Shown piece by piece: positions 9,317 to 18,532 of a stretch of DNA of 64,000 nt; within the stretch, counting starts at the first letter, position 1; each line of letters starts with the position of its first letter. A program made the position numbers and the translations under genes. Under the pieces are notes generated by a model. The model was given only the letters and a program-made list of their open reading frames with translations, did no database searches and was not told the DNA's origin. This DNA is from Nisaea sp. Lineage in GTDB: Bacteria; Pseudomonadota; Alphaproteobacteria; Thalassobaculales; Thalassobaculaceae. The DNA is taken from positions 78,470 through 142,469 of the forward strand of contig NZ_JAXMNY010000006.1 in NCBI RefSeq assembly GCF_034670185.1. Reading direction: 5' to 3'.

Positions 9317-12300
9317 TTATTCGGCAGCGTCGCGTGTTGCAGCAGGATTGCGGAAAGCCTCAAGGGCTTCCTCACGGCGGATGGCCGCATTCTTCAGATG
9401 CCGTTCCTTCACGTGGCCGTATCCGCGGATATGTTCAGGCACGGTCGCCAGCGCGACGGCCGTAGCATGGTTCTCAACGGTGAGGCCGCGCGCGACATCT
9501 TCCATGTCGGCGAAATACTCCTCGATCAGCCTGCGCTCCGTCCGCCGTTCCTCGGTCCGGCCGAACGGATCGAGCGCCGTGCCGCGCAGGCCTTTGAGCT
9601 TCGCGAGCAGACCGAAGGCGGTGAATATCCAGGGGCCATAGGCCCGCTTTTTCAGCTCTCCGGTTTCCGGATCGCGTTGCGCCAGAAGCGGTGGTGCGAG
9701 ATTTACTTCAAGCTTTAACTTTCCATCGAATTGCTCGTCGAGCTGCTGCCGGAATGCCGCGTCCGTGTAGAGCCGGGCGACCTCGTACTCGTCCTTGTAG
9801 GCCATCAGCTTGTAGGCGTAGCGGGCCACGGCTTCTGACAGTTTCTCCGAGCCAGGCAGGGCCCGTTCCTCGGCGGCCCGAACCTTTTCTACCAGCCCGG
9901 CATAACGCGCGGCATAGCCGGCATTCTGATAGGCGGTGAGTTGCGCGATGCGCCGCTCGATCGTCTCGTCTAGGCTGGTTGAGAGATCGAGATGTTTCGG
10001 CGGCTCCACCACAGGGGCGGCCGCCTTCTCGACGGTGGCGAGATCGTGCGCGGCCCGGCGGCCCCAGAGGAACGCCTTCTTGTTGAAATCGACAGCGACA
10101 CCGTTCAGCTCGACCGCCTTGAGGATGGCCTCGCTTGTAAGCGGTACCTGGCCGAGCTGGTATGCATAGCCGAGCATGAAGAGGTTGGAGGCGATGCTGT
10201 CGCCAAGCAGGGCCGTGGCGATCCGGTTTGCATCCAGGAAGTGGGTCGAGTTTTCGCCACAGGAACTTCTGAGGGCCGCTTTCACCGCTTCGGCCGGGAA
10301 TTGCAGATCCGGGTTCTGGGTGAAGGCGCCGTTCATGGTCTGCTGGATATTCACGATGGCGGTGGTATCACCAAGGCTGAGCTTGGACAGGCTGTCCACA
10401 CCGACCGCCGTGATCATGTCGCAGGCCAGCAACAGGTTGGCCGATCCGGCTGCGATCCGCACCGCATGCAGGTCTTCGGGCTTTTTCGCCAGCCGGACAT
10501 GGGTGACGACGGAACCGTTTTTCTGGGCCAGGCCGATCTGGTCGAGGACGGTGACGCCCTTGTCTTCCAGATGTGCGGCCATGCCGAGCAGGGCGCCGAT
10601 GGTGACCACACCGGTGCCGCCGATGCCGGTGACAACGATGTTGTAGGGATGGTCCAGAGCGGGGAGCGCAGGCTCCGGCAGCACCGGGAAGATGTCGGCG
10701 CGGGCCGGCACGTCCGGCTGTGCGCCGGTCTTCTTGCGAAGCCCGCCGCCAACCACATTGACGAAGCTCGGGCAGAAGCCCTTGGCGCAGGAATAATCCT
10801 TGTTGCAGGAGTTCTGGTCGATGGCGCGCTTGCGGCCGAATTCGGTCTCGACCGGTGTCAGCGAAACGCAGTTCGAGGCGACACCACAATCGCCGCAGCC
10901 TTCGCAGACCTGCTGATTGATGAACAGACGCTTTGCCGGCTCCGGCAGCAGGCCCCGCTTGCGCCGGCGGCGCTTCTCGGTGGCGCAGGTCTGGTCGTAC
11001 AGAATGATGGTGACACCTTCGGTGTCACGCAGTTCCTTCTGCACACTGTCCAGCTCGTCCCGGTGGTGCAGGGTGGCGAAATCGGGCCAGTGGGTGCCAA
11101 GCGGATATTTATCCGGCTCGTCGGTGATGATGCGCAGGGCCGCGACCCGTTCGGCGGCGACCTGATTTGCGATCTCCAGTACCGAGAAAGCGCCTTCCGC
11201 CGGTTGACCGCCGGTCATGGCGACGGCGTCATTATAGAGGATCTTGTAGGTGATGTTCACATTCGCGGCGACGGCGGCGCGGATGGCCAGTACGCCGGAA
11301 TGGGTGTAGGTGCCGTCGCCCAGATTGACGAACATGTGCTTGTGCTCGGTGAAGGGCGCCATGCCAATCCACGGCGAGCCCTCGGCGCCCATCTGGGTGA
11401 AGGTCTTGGTCTCCCGGTGCGGCATCCAGCTTGCCAGGAAGTGGCAGCCGATGCCGGCGAAGGAGATGCTGCCATCCGGCACTTTGGTCGAGGTGTTGTG
11501 CGGGCAGCCGGAGCAGAAATAGGGGATGCGCTGGAAGTCGGTCACCGGCTTCAGCGCGGTCTTGGCGTGATCCTCAAGGAAGCTCAGCCGGTCGCGCAGG
11601 CGGCTATGATCCCGCAGCTTCAGAACGCGCCGGGCAAGCAGCCGGGCGATGCTGCTGGCGGACAGCTCGCCGTTGGTCGGCATGATGGTAGCGCCGGTCT
11701 CGTCCTTCTTGCCGATGACGCGCGGCCGGTCGGCGAGGTCGAACAGGATCTGCTTCACCTGATCCTCGATCAGCGGGCGCTTCTCCTCGATCACCAGCAC
11801 TTCTTCGAGCCCGGCGGCAAATTCCTTCAGGCCCTGCGGCTCCAGCGGCCAGGGCATGGCGACCTTGTAGATCCGCAGGCCAAGCTCGGCGGCCTCTTCG
11901 TCGGAGATGCCGAGATCGTCGAGCGCCTGACGGACATCGAGGTAGGACTTGCCGACGGTGATGATGCCGATCCGGGGCTTCGGGCTGTCCAGCATCACCT
12001 TGTCGAGCCGGTTGGCCCGGGCGAAGGCGAGCACGGCGGGCAGCTTGTGGCTGTGTAGCCGTTCCTCCTGCTCCAGCCAGGGATCGGGCCAGCGGATATT
12101 GAGGCCGCCTGCCGGCATGGCGAAATCATCGGGGGTCACGATTTCGAGCTGTAGCGGATCGATATCGATGGAGGCGGAGCTGTCCATGTTCTCCGCCGTC
12201 GCCTTCAGCCCGACCCAGCAGCCGCTGAAACGGGACATGGCAAAACCATAGAGACCGTAGTCGAGCACATCCTGCACGCCGGCCGGATGCAGCATCGGAA

Positions 12301-12805
12301 TGCAGGCATCCATGAAGGCATATTCGCTCTGGTGCGGGATGGTGGAGGATTTGGCCACATGGTCGTCGCCGGCCACCGCCAGCACGCCGCCATGCTGCGC
12401 AGAGCCGGCGAAGTTGGCGTGTTTGAAGGCATCGCCGGAGCGGTCGACGCCGGGGCCCTTGCCGTACCAGATGGAGAAGACGCCATCATATTTGGCACCG
12501 GGGTAAAGCCCGGTCTGCTGGCTGCCCCAGACGGCGGTGGCGGCGAGATCCTCGTTCAGGCCCGGCTGGAACTCGATATTGTTCTTCTTCATGAACGCGC
12601 GGGCACGCCAGAGCTGCATGTCATAGGTGCCGAGCGGCGAGCCACGGTAACCCGAGATGAAACAGGCTGTGTTGAGATCTCGCGCGGCATCGCGCTGTCG
12701 CTGTGCCATGGGCACGCGCACAAGCGCCTGGATGCCGGTCATGTAAACCCGCCCCCGGTCGAGGGCGTATTTGTCGTCGAGCGAGACGGACTTGAGTGCC
12801 GTCAT
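9317..12805 (-). CDS. indolepyruvate ferredoxin oxidoreductase, fused alpha-gamma form
   Basis: 1162 residues from the ATG at 12805, chosen over an upstream in-frame ATG at 12841 because GGGGAGA lies five bases before it. The enzyme decarboxylates aryl/branched 2-oxo acids oxidatively to acyl-CoA, passing electrons to ferredoxin. Domains in order: pyruvate-flavodoxin-like N-part (SGYRGSPLGTYD), thiamine diphosphate domain (GDGTYTHSG ... YNDAVAMTGGQ), ferredoxin-like cysteine cluster (CEGCGDCGVASNC and CNKDYSCAKGFC), gamma domain (VVTGIGGTGVVTIGALLGMAAH ... GLAQKNGSVVTHVRL), and a C-terminal DUF6537-like region. This single-chain form is usual in aerobic Alphaproteobacteria and beta relatives, where it serves aromatic amino acid breakdown. 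Confidence 0.92.
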   Translation of the reverse strand: MTALKSVSLDDKYALDRGRVYMTGIQALVRVPMAQRQRDAARDLNTACFISGYRGSPLGTYDMQLWRARAFMKKNNIEFQPGLNEDLAATAVWGSQQTGLYPGAKYDGVFSIWYGKGPGVDRSGDAFKHANFAGSAQHGGVLAVAGDDHVAKSSTIPHQSEYAFMDACIPMLHPAGVQDVLDYGLYGFAMSRFSGCWVGLKATAENMDSSASIDIDPLQLEIVTPDDFAMPAGGLNIRWPDPWLEQEERLHSHKLPAVLAFARANRLDKVMLDSPKPRIGIITVGKSYLDVRQALDDLGISDEEAAELGLRIYKVAMPWPLEPQGLKEFAAGLEEVLVIEEKRPLIEDQVKQILFDLADRPRVIGKKDETGATIMPTNGELSASSIARLLARRVLKLRDHSRLRDRLSFLEDHAKTALKPVTDFQRIPYFCSGCPHNTSTKVPDGSISFAGIGCHFLASWMPHRETKTFTQMGAEGSPWIGMAPFTEHKHMFVNLGDGTYTHSGVLAIRAAVAANVNITYKILYNDAVAMTGGQPAEGAFSVLEIANQVAAERVAALRIITDEPDKYPLGTHWPDFATLHHRDELDSVQKELRDTEGVTIILYDQTCATEKRRRRKRGLLPEPAKRLFINQQVCEGCGDCGVASNCVSLTPVETEFGRKRAIDQNSCNKDYSCAKGFCPSFVNVVGGGLRKKTGAQPDVPARADIFPVLPEPALPALDHPYNIVVTGIGGTGVVTIGALLGMAAHLEDKGVTVLDQIGLAQKNGSVVTHVRLAKKPEDLHAVRIAAGSANLLLACDMITAVGVDSLSKLSLGDTTAIVNIQQTMNGAFTQNPDLQFPAEAVKAALRSSCGENSTHFLDANRIATALLGDSIASNLFMLGYAYQLGQVPLTSEAILKAVELNGVAVDFNKKAFLWGRRAAHDLATVEKAAAPVVEPPKHLDLSTSLDETIERRIAQLTAYQNAGYAARYAGLVEKVRAAEERALPGSEKLSEAVARYAYKLMAYKDEYEVARLYTDAAFRQQLDEQFDGKLKLEVNLAPPLLAQRDPETGELKKRAYGPWIFTAFGLLAKLKGLRGTALDPFGRTEERRTERRLIEEYFADMEDVARGLTVENHATAVALATVPEHIRGYGHVKERHLKNAAIRREEALEAFRNPAATRDAAE

Positions 12806-13117
12806 GATATCTCCCCGGCAATTCTGGGTGCCGATTGTCACGGCACTCCACTTGTTTCATTTGCAATTAAGGTATGCCTCTACCGGGGGCGCGGCAATCA
12901 GTGCAGAAGGTGCGGCACAAAAACGCAAGAAATCGACAATGTGACGCGACAGAACGACGCAGTTTTTCGTTAATCCAAGTGCGCGCGAAATGAAAAGCAT
13001 GCTTCGATCACGAACCGTCGAATATGAAATTCCTGTTTCGGGAGCTTGGCGCCCCGGATTCCTTCCGGCATAAGGGATCCTGGAAATGACAGTGCTCCAC
13101 CGATCCGGAAGAGGCTT
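12806..13117. other. 312-bp intergenic region between divergent genes
   Basis: Holds the upstream regions of the leftward oxidoreductase and rightward epimerase. GGGGAGA at about 12811-12817 (minus strand) and GGAAGAGG at about 13107-13114 are the ribosome sites of the two genes. I see no gene or clear structured RNA here. Confidence 0.4.
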
Positions 13118-14128
13118 ATGACGATACTGCTGACTGGCGCTGCAGGGTTTATCGGCATGCATGTAGCGGAGCTGTTGCTGGCACGCGGCGAACGCGTAGT
13201 AGGGATCGATAATCTCAACAGTTATTACGATCCGGCCCTGAAACAGGCCCGGCTGAAAAACCTCGAAGGCCGCAATGGCTTCACCTTCGAGGCGCTGGAG
13301 ATCGCGGATACGGACGCGGTCATGGGGCTGACGGCGCGCTATCCGGATATCGACCGGGTGGTGCATCTCGCGGCGCAAGCCGGGGTGCGCTATTCCATCG
13401 AGCATCCGGGCGATTATGTCCGCAGCAACCTTGTCGGCCATTCCAACATGCTGGAATTCGTGCGCGGCCTGATGGGGCGGCCGGGCGGCTGCAAGAGCTT
13501 CGTCTATGCCTCCTCCTCGTCGGTCTACGGCGCGAACAAGGAAATGCCTTTCAGCACAGAGCAGAAGACCGACAGCCCGGTCTCCTTCTACGGCGCGACC
13601 AAGAAGGCGAACGAGCTGCTGAGTTATTCCTACGCTCATCTGTACCGGGTGCCGTCCATCGGCCTGCGCTTCTTCACCGTCTACGGACCCTGGGGCCGGC
13701 CGGACATGTCGCCCTGGCTGTTCACCAGCGCCATCCTCGAAGGCCGGCCGATCAAGGTCTTCAACAATGGCGACATGATGCGCGACTTCACCTACATCGC
13801 GGACATCGCCGCCGGTGTGGTCGGTGCGCTCGACACTCCGCCATCAGGCGTGGGTGAGGGCGAGGGCGAGGGCGATACCTGTCCGCACAAGGTCTACAAT
13901 ATCGGCAACAACAAGCCGGTGAAGCTGCTGGATTACATCCGGGTGATTGAGGAAGCTTGCGGCACCAAGGCGATCATGGACATGCAGCCGATGCAGGCGG
14001 GTGACGTCTATGCCACCTACGCAAATATCGACCCGGCATCAGAAGACTTCGGCTACGCGCCGAGCACGCCAATCGAGGAAGGCATTCCCGCCTTCGTCGA
14101 CTGGTACCGGAAGTATCACGGAGTGTGA
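13118..14128 (+). CDS. NAD-dependent epimerase, UDP-glucuronate 4-epimerase type
   Basis: 336 residues from ATG 13118, which has GGAAGAGG just upstream. It is an extended short-chain dehydrogenase: NAD motif GAAGFIG at 7-13, SSSSVYG at about 132-138, catalytic Y158xxxK162 (YGATK). FFTVYGPWGRPDMSPW and NNGDMMRDFTYIADI are typical of UDP-glucuronate to UDP-galacturonate epimerases (CapI/LpsL group). The product would feed surface polysaccharide. An odd GEGEGEG stretch at about 246-252 comes from a GAGGGC hexamer repeat in the DNA in a surface loop position. No polysaccharide cluster is directly adjacent. Confidence 0.88.
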   Translation: MTILLTGAAGFIGMHVAELLLARGERVVGIDNLNSYYDPALKQARLKNLEGRNGFTFEALEIADTDAVMGLTARYPDIDRVVHLAAQAGVRYSIEHPGDYVRSNLVGHSNMLEFVRGLMGRPGGCKSFVYASSSSVYGANKEMPFSTEQKTDSPVSFYGATKKANELLSYSYAHLYRVPSIGLRFFTVYGPWGRPDMSPWLFTSAILEGRPIKVFNNGDMMRDFTYIADIAAGVVGALDTPPSGVGEGEGEGDTCPHKVYNIGNNKPVKLLDYIRVIEEACGTKAIMDMQPMQAGDVYATYANIDPASEDFGYAPSTPIEEGIPAFVDWYRKYHGV

Positions 14129-14135
14129 CTGGCGT

Positions 14136-14837
14136 TCAGGCCACGTCGACCATCACCAGGTCGGTGTCGCCGAGCGCTTTGACCGTGATGGTTTCCTCTC
14201 CGCTTACAGCGACGCCATCGCGGGCCTGTGCCGGAGTACCGTTCACCTCGATGGCGGCATCGGTCGAGACGAGATAGCCCTGACGGCCTTCGCCGAAGCT
14301 GTAGCTGACAACATCGCCGCCTTTCAGCTTGGCGCCGAGCACAGCCGCGTCCTGGTGGATCGGCAGGGCGTTGCTTGCCTTGTCCGCGCCCCGTCCGGAG
14401 GCCCGGGCGGTGAAGCTGCCGGAGGATTTCTCCGGGAAGCTCCTGGCGCCCCAGCCCGGTTCGTGCCCGGTCCGGTCAGGATGGATCCAGATCTGGAAGA
14501 TCTGGGTCTCCTCATCTTCCAGATTGTACTCCGCATGGACGATGCCGGTGCCGGCATGCATCACCTGCACATCTCCGGCGACCGTTCGGCCTTCGTTGCC
14601 GAGCCGGTCCTTGTGGGTGATCGCCCCTTTGCGGACATAGGTGATGATTTCCATGTCCCGGTGCGGATGCGGATCGAACCCGGTTTTCGGCTTGATGGTG
14701 TCGTCGTTCCAGACCCGGAGTGGGCCGAGGCCCATGCGCTTCGGGTCATGGTAATGGCCGAAACTGAAATGGTGGCGGGCGTTCAGCCAGTCGATCTTGA
14801 CCCCGCCGAGCGAGTCGAATTGTCTGACATCAATCAT
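14136..14837 (-). CDS. pirin family protein
   Basis: 233 residues, bicupin pirin family. Metal-binding region FDPHPHRDMEIITYVRKG with HPHRDME and later HAGTGIVHAEYN are typical, plus the IFQIWIHPD strand. The start at 14837 has AGGAG upstream. Bacterial pirins such as YhhW can act as quercetin dioxygenases and others bind enzymes; the role here is not fixed. It lies 28 bp downstream of wrbA on the same strand, so the two likely share a transcript for redox or electrophile stress. Confidence 0.9.
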   Translation of the reverse strand: MIDVRQFDSLGGVKIDWLNARHHFSFGHYHDPKRMGLGPLRVWNDDTIKPKTGFDPHPHRDMEIITYVRKGAITHKDRLGNEGRTVAGDVQVMHAGTGIVHAEYNLEDEETQIFQIWIHPDRTGHEPGWGARSFPEKSSGSFTARASGRGADKASNALPIHQDAAVLGAKLKGGDVVSYSFGEGRQGYLVSTDAAIEVNGTPAQARDGVAVSGEETITVKALGDTDLVMVDVA

Positions 14838-14865
14838 GGTTCCCACTCCTGTCTGGATGTGCTGT

Positions 14866-15465
14866 TCAGCCGGCAAGCTTCGCTGCGATGGTCGCGACAT
14901 GCTTGCCCTGATATTCCGCGAGCGAAAGTTCGAGATCGCTCGGCTGGCGGCTGCCGTCGGGACCGGCGATCGTACCGGCGCCATAAGGTGAGCCTCCGCG
15001 GACTTCGGCAATGTTTGTGAGGCCTTCAGCCGCATAGGGCAGGCCGACAATGACCATGCCGTGATGCATCAGCGTCGGGATGGTGGTGAGAATGGTCGAC
15101 TCGTTACCACCGCCGGTGCCGGTCGAGGTGAAGACGCTGCCGACCTTGCCGACGAGCGCACCCTTGGCCCACAGGCCGCCGGTCTGGTCGAGGAAGTTGC
15201 GCATTTGCGAGGCCATGTTGCCGAACCGGGTCGGTGTGCCGAAGATGATTGCATCATAGTCGGCAAGCTCGGACGGGGCCGCTTCCGGTGCGTCCTGATC
15301 CAGCTTGATGCCGGCGCCTTTGGCGACGTCATCGGGCATCAATTCTGGAACACGCTTCACGGTGACCTCGACACCGGCAACGCCGGACGCGCCTTTGGCG
15401 ACCGCACCGGCCATCGTTTCGATATGGCCGTAGGATGAATAATAAAGAACGAGAAGCTTTGTCAT
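14866..15465 (-). CDS. wrbA: NAD(P)H:quinone oxidoreductase, WrbA family
   Basis: 199 residues, the usual WrbA length. It shows the flavodoxin-like FMN site [13 protein letters not shown] at the N-terminus, [24 protein letters not shown] in the middle, and [14 protein letters not shown] and [12 protein letters not shown] later. It reduces quinones by two electrons with NAD(P)H, avoiding semiquinone radicals. The start at 15465 leaves a 125-bp divergent region to a LysR regulator at 15591; the pirin gene follows on the same strand. Confidence 0.93.
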   Translation of the reverse strand: MTKLLVLYYSSYGHIETMAGAVAKGASGVAGVEVTVKRVPELMPDDVAKGAGIKLDQDAPEAAPSELADYDAIIFGTPTRFGNMASQMRNFLDQTGGLWAKGALVGKVGSVFTSTGTGGGNESTILTTIPTLMHHGMVIVGLPYAAEGLTNIAEVRGGSPYGAGTIAGPDGSRQPSDLELSLAEYQGKHVATIAAKLAG

Positions 15466-15520
15466 GATCGGTCTCCCGCGACGGGGTTGCATTGTCGCTT
15501 CGAGATGGAAATTGGGGATA

Positions 15521-15575
15521 TTGACGGTTTTGAACAATTGGGTAAAAATGAACAAAATTGTTTCCTTTAAGAAAC
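15521..15575. promoter_or_regulatory. candidate promoter and operator between wrbA and LysR gene
   Basis: AT-rich patch in the divergent region. TTGACG at 15521-15526 with TAAAAAT at about 15543-15549 could be a sigma70-type promoter towards the LysR gene. AACAAT (15533-15538) and ATTGTT (15557-15562) form an inverted repeat, and GTTTC/GAAAC arms (15560-15564, 15571-15575) form a second. LysR regulators often bind such sites to control the divergent gene and themselves. Confidence 0.45.
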
Positions 15576-15590
15576 AGTGAGTGAGCGTCA

Positions 15591-16511
15591 ATGCTGGATA
15601 ACCTGACCGGACTGGTGGTGTTTGCGAAAGTCGTCGAGGAGGGGGGCTTCTCGAAAGCAGCAAGCAGCCTCGGTATCTCGAAATCTTCGGTCTCGAAGCA
15701 GGTGAGTGCGCTAGAGGACCATCTCGGCACAAGGCTGCTCAACCGGACGACACGCCGCTTCAGCCTGACCGAAACCGGGACCCTGCTTTACGAGCGCTGC
15801 CAGCGTATCGTGGCGGAAGTCGACGCGGCGGAACGCGAGGCGGGTTCACTCCAGTCCAATCCAAGCGGGCGTCTCCGGATCAGCGCAGGCGTGTCCTTCG
15901 GGCGCCTGCATCTCTCGCGCGTGCTGCCGGATTTCCTGTTCGAGTATCCCGAACTCTCGATGGAGCTGGTGTTAAACGATCGGCGAGTGGATCTGGTCGA
16001 GGAAGGCTACGACGTTGCTCTCCGGATCGGCCGACTGGAAGATTCGACGCTTGTCGCCCGCAAACTCTGCCCGGCACGGCAGGTCACCGTCGCGTCGCCG
16101 GACTATCTGAAAAAGCGGGGCGAGCCGAAACATCCCGGCGAGCTTCCGGGGCACGAGCATCTCGCCTACAGCTACCTCAATGAGGGGCTCGCATGGGATT
16201 TCAGGGTCGACGGGCGAGCGCAGCAATTTCGGATTGCGCCGCGCATGATCACGAATAACGGCGATGCGATCCTGACCATGGCGGAACAGGGTGGCGGTAT
16301 CGCGCAGATTCCAACCTTCATTGCCGGAGACAGTATCCGGGCAGGGCGCTTGCAGCCGATCCTTCCCGACTTTGCGGCATCGCCCATTGGCGTCTACGCG
16401 CTTTATCCCAATGCGCGGAACCTGCCATTGAAGGTGCGGGTATTTATCGATTTTTTGCGCAAACGCTTCCGCGAGAACCCTGGTTGGGATGAAGGTCTCG
16501 AGCTGGACTGA
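15591..16511 (+). CDS. LysR family transcriptional regulator
   Basis: 306 residues. The winged helix-turn-helix is at the N-terminus ([55 protein letters not shown], read in pieces), followed by the periplasmic-binding-like effector domain ([12 protein letters not shown] ... [22 protein letters not shown]). The latter motif is common in the large group that includes regulators of quinone reductases. It is divergent from wrbA-pirin, so those are the natural targets. Inducer unknown. Confidence 0.9.
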   Translation: MLDNLTGLVVFAKVVEEGGFSKAASSLGISKSSVSKQVSALEDHLGTRLLNRTTRRFSLTETGTLLYERCQRIVAEVDAAEREAGSLQSNPSGRLRISAGVSFGRLHLSRVLPDFLFEYPELSMELVLNDRRVDLVEEGYDVALRIGRLEDSTLVARKLCPARQVTVASPDYLKKRGEPKHPGELPGHEHLAYSYLNEGLAWDFRVDGRAQQFRIAPRMITNNGDAILTMAEQGGGIAQIPTFIAGDSIRAGRLQPILPDFAASPIGVYALYPNARNLPLKVRVFIDFLRKRFRENPGWDEGLELD

Positions 16512-16515
16512 AGGT

Positions 16516-17004
16516 CTACCAGTCTGCTCCGACCTTGCCAGTTTTCTTGTAAGCTTCGATCATTCCGGCAAGTCTTTCCCGCTCCTCGCAGCCTTTCCCA
16601 CCCGTGCAGAGTTCGCCCAGTACGACGAGTTTCTGCTCCGCCTCCTGGACGCGACCGGTCTCGAGATAGAGTTTCGCCGCATAAGCGTTGGCCGCGAGGT
16701 TCTTAGGGTCGGCCTCCAAAGCCTTCTGATAGGCATGCTCGCTATCGACATAACGTTTGGTCTTGCGCAGGCTGAAACCGATCAGCGCCCAGGCATCGGC
16801 GTCCTGTGGGTCCTCGTCGACGAAAGACTGCATGATCTCGAGGCCCTTGGCGTAGTCGCCGTCCTCGATGGCCTTGATGCCGGAATAGTAGATCGGCGGC
16901 CGTTCGATCTCGCTGTTCCCGCTCTCGGGGAACACGGCATGGGCGGCGTTACCGCCGAATGCGATGAGAAAAGCGATCAGGATCGGCAGGCGGGCTCGGG
17001 CCAT
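16516..17004 (-). CDS. small secreted TPR protein
   Basis: 162 residues from the ATG at 17004 (GGGAGA upstream). A clear Sec signal peptide (ARLPILIAFLIAFGGNAAHA) directs it to the periplasm. The rest is made of TPR units: YYSGIKAIEDGDYAKGLEIMQSFVDEDPQDADAW, then ALIGFSLRKTKRYVDSEHAYQKALEADPKNLAA, then AKLYLETGRVQEAEQKL. Two cysteines near the end (LCTGGKGCEE) could form a disulfide. It ends 5 bp from the stop of the convergent LysR gene. It probably acts as a scaffold; partner unknown. Confidence 0.8.
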   Translation of the reverse strand: MARARLPILIAFLIAFGGNAAHAVFPESGNSEIERPPIYYSGIKAIEDGDYAKGLEIMQSFVDEDPQDADAWALIGFSLRKTKRYVDSEHAYQKALEADPKNLAANAYAAKLYLETGRVQEAEQKLVVLGELCTGGKGCEERERLAGMIEAYKKTGKVGADW

Positions 17005-17111
17005 TGTTATCGTCTCCCAACATAGTCTCCAGCGATACGCGCGGGAGAGGCCTTTGGACCTAATATGTGTTTCGCAGCGAGGCAAGAGTGTGGCGCGGCT
17101 GCGATTGTTCC

Positions 17112-18389
17112 CTAACGAAGGAACGAGGGATTATCTATCATGAAGGACTGACAGTAATTGGTCCAAGGTAGGGCGTAGGCATAGGTTTCGAAGCGGTCCT
17201 GCTCGTCCGGGCCTTTTTCCGGCAGATTCGCTCTGTAGCGCTCCAGATGGGCCCGTGACATTTCGCGAAACCGTGCATCAAGAGATCCGTCGACCTCGAA
17301 AGATCCGTTCAGTCTCTCTTCCATCTCTTTGACCGCTGACAGGATCTGCCCCGGGCTGTTGTCCTCGAGCGCAACGCCTGCCCGCGCGAATCCCTCGACC
17401 GTATTCAGCAGGAAAAGGTCGCGTGCCAGCATCTCGTCATACCCGATCTGAGCGCCATTCTCCGTGTTCCGGTATGTCTTGAACAACAACAGGTCCCTGT
17501 TGTTCAGCCAGTGGTCCGGTTGGCTGTAGCCGTTCACCATCACCATCGGTGTGTTGAGGATGCGGGCGATTGCTTCCGGGCCGGAGGAACAGGTGATGGC
17601 AAAATGAGCCTGTGCGATGCAGCAGACGTCCAGAAAGTCGGCGTAGTCCGGGTGATGCGGCAGATCGACCACCAGCGGACTTTCGTGGTTCAGCGGCACC
17701 GAGGTGCGGTCGCCAAGCCGGAAGACTCTGTAACCCTCACTGACAAGATGATCGATGGCCGGGAGATAGTTCTCGATCTGGCTGGCGCGGAAGTGGTGGT
17801 AGGCCATTTCAGGCAGATAACCCGTATCGCGGACATGCAAGACGACGGACGGCCGGTCATCGCCGAAGCCCATCTTCTCCAACAGGCGTCTGCCCTCTTC
17901 GAGCAGGTCTGCCGGTGGCGTCAGGTGACGAATAGTGTTCCCTGCTTCCAGGTGCAGGACGAAATCGCGGAACAGCGCGCTTGGGGAGATCACAGCCCAG
18001 GTGAGTGGCCCGATATCCAGGGCGCGGGCATTGAAGTGGCCCATCATGACGAGCTTGCGGTTCATGGTTTCCAGGAAGTCGATCCGCGGCTCGTGCAGGC
18101 GCCGGACGCCCTGGCTGTGTCCCTGAAACCGGCGGTCATGGATGATGGCCGCGATATTCGGGTGGGTCTCGCCGTAGAGGTTGGCGAGATAGAACGGCTC
18201 CAGGCACATATGTCCGATCCGGGACGCCGCCGGCAGCATGTAGGCAAGCGTTTGCCCGCCGCGCTGCATCAGAGGGCCGACAAGCTCCACGAGACTTTGA
18301 AGATTGGCCTGGGAGAAAATCTCTTTTGTTGCGTCGAGACCGACCGATGCGAGTTCCGGTTTGCTGTCAGTCATCGATCCGGAGTCCAT
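17112..18389 (-). CDS. TIGR04372-type putative glycosyltransferase
   Basis: 425 residues. The central VVLHVRDTGY, then RASQIENYLPAIDHLVSEGY, VFRLGD and ITCSSGPEAIARILNTPMVMVN are the landmarks I know from the TIGR04372 group of putative glycosyltransferases in TPR/surface sugar loci. There is no signal peptide or membrane segment. A start at 18374 (MTDSKPE) is also possible. The gene stands alone on its strand, with the small TPR gene 108 bp downstream. Activity is not established for the family; sugar and acceptor unknown. Confidence 0.7.
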   Translation of the reverse strand: MDSGSMTDSKPELASVGLDATKEIFSQANLQSLVELVGPLMQRGGQTLAYMLPAASRIGHMCLEPFYLANLYGETHPNIAAIIHDRRFQGHSQGVRRLHEPRIDFLETMNRKLVMMGHFNARALDIGPLTWAVISPSALFRDFVLHLEAGNTIRHLTPPADLLEEGRRLLEKMGFGDDRPSVVLHVRDTGYLPEMAYHHFRASQIENYLPAIDHLVSEGYRVFRLGDRTSVPLNHESPLVVDLPHHPDYADFLDVCCIAQAHFAITCSSGPEAIARILNTPMVMVNGYSQPDHWLNNRDLLLFKTYRNTENGAQIGYDEMLARDLFLLNTVEGFARAGVALEDNSPGQILSAVKEMEERLNGSFEVDGSLDARFREMSRAHLERYRANLPEKGPDEQDRFETYAYALPWTNYCQSFMIDNPSFLR

Positions 18390-18532
18390 TCGTGATTAGC
18401 ATGAGGTGAGTCTAGCCCGATGTATCTGCCGATGACAGATAGAGATGCCACTGCATTGGGAATGCTCACACAACTGAAGTAATGTGGCGCTATACACAAC
18501 GCACTAGCGTTCTCCATCCGGTAAAAGTCCGC

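Noticed and set aside
9992..12058. 688-residue open frame on the + strand
   Set aside because: Lies wholly antisense to the indolepyruvate oxidoreductase, whose motifs are certain. Long antisense frames are common in high-GC coding DNA; no family features.
12857..13639. 260-residue minus-strand frame
   Set aside because: Mostly antisense to the epimerase and partly intergenic; no family resemblance.
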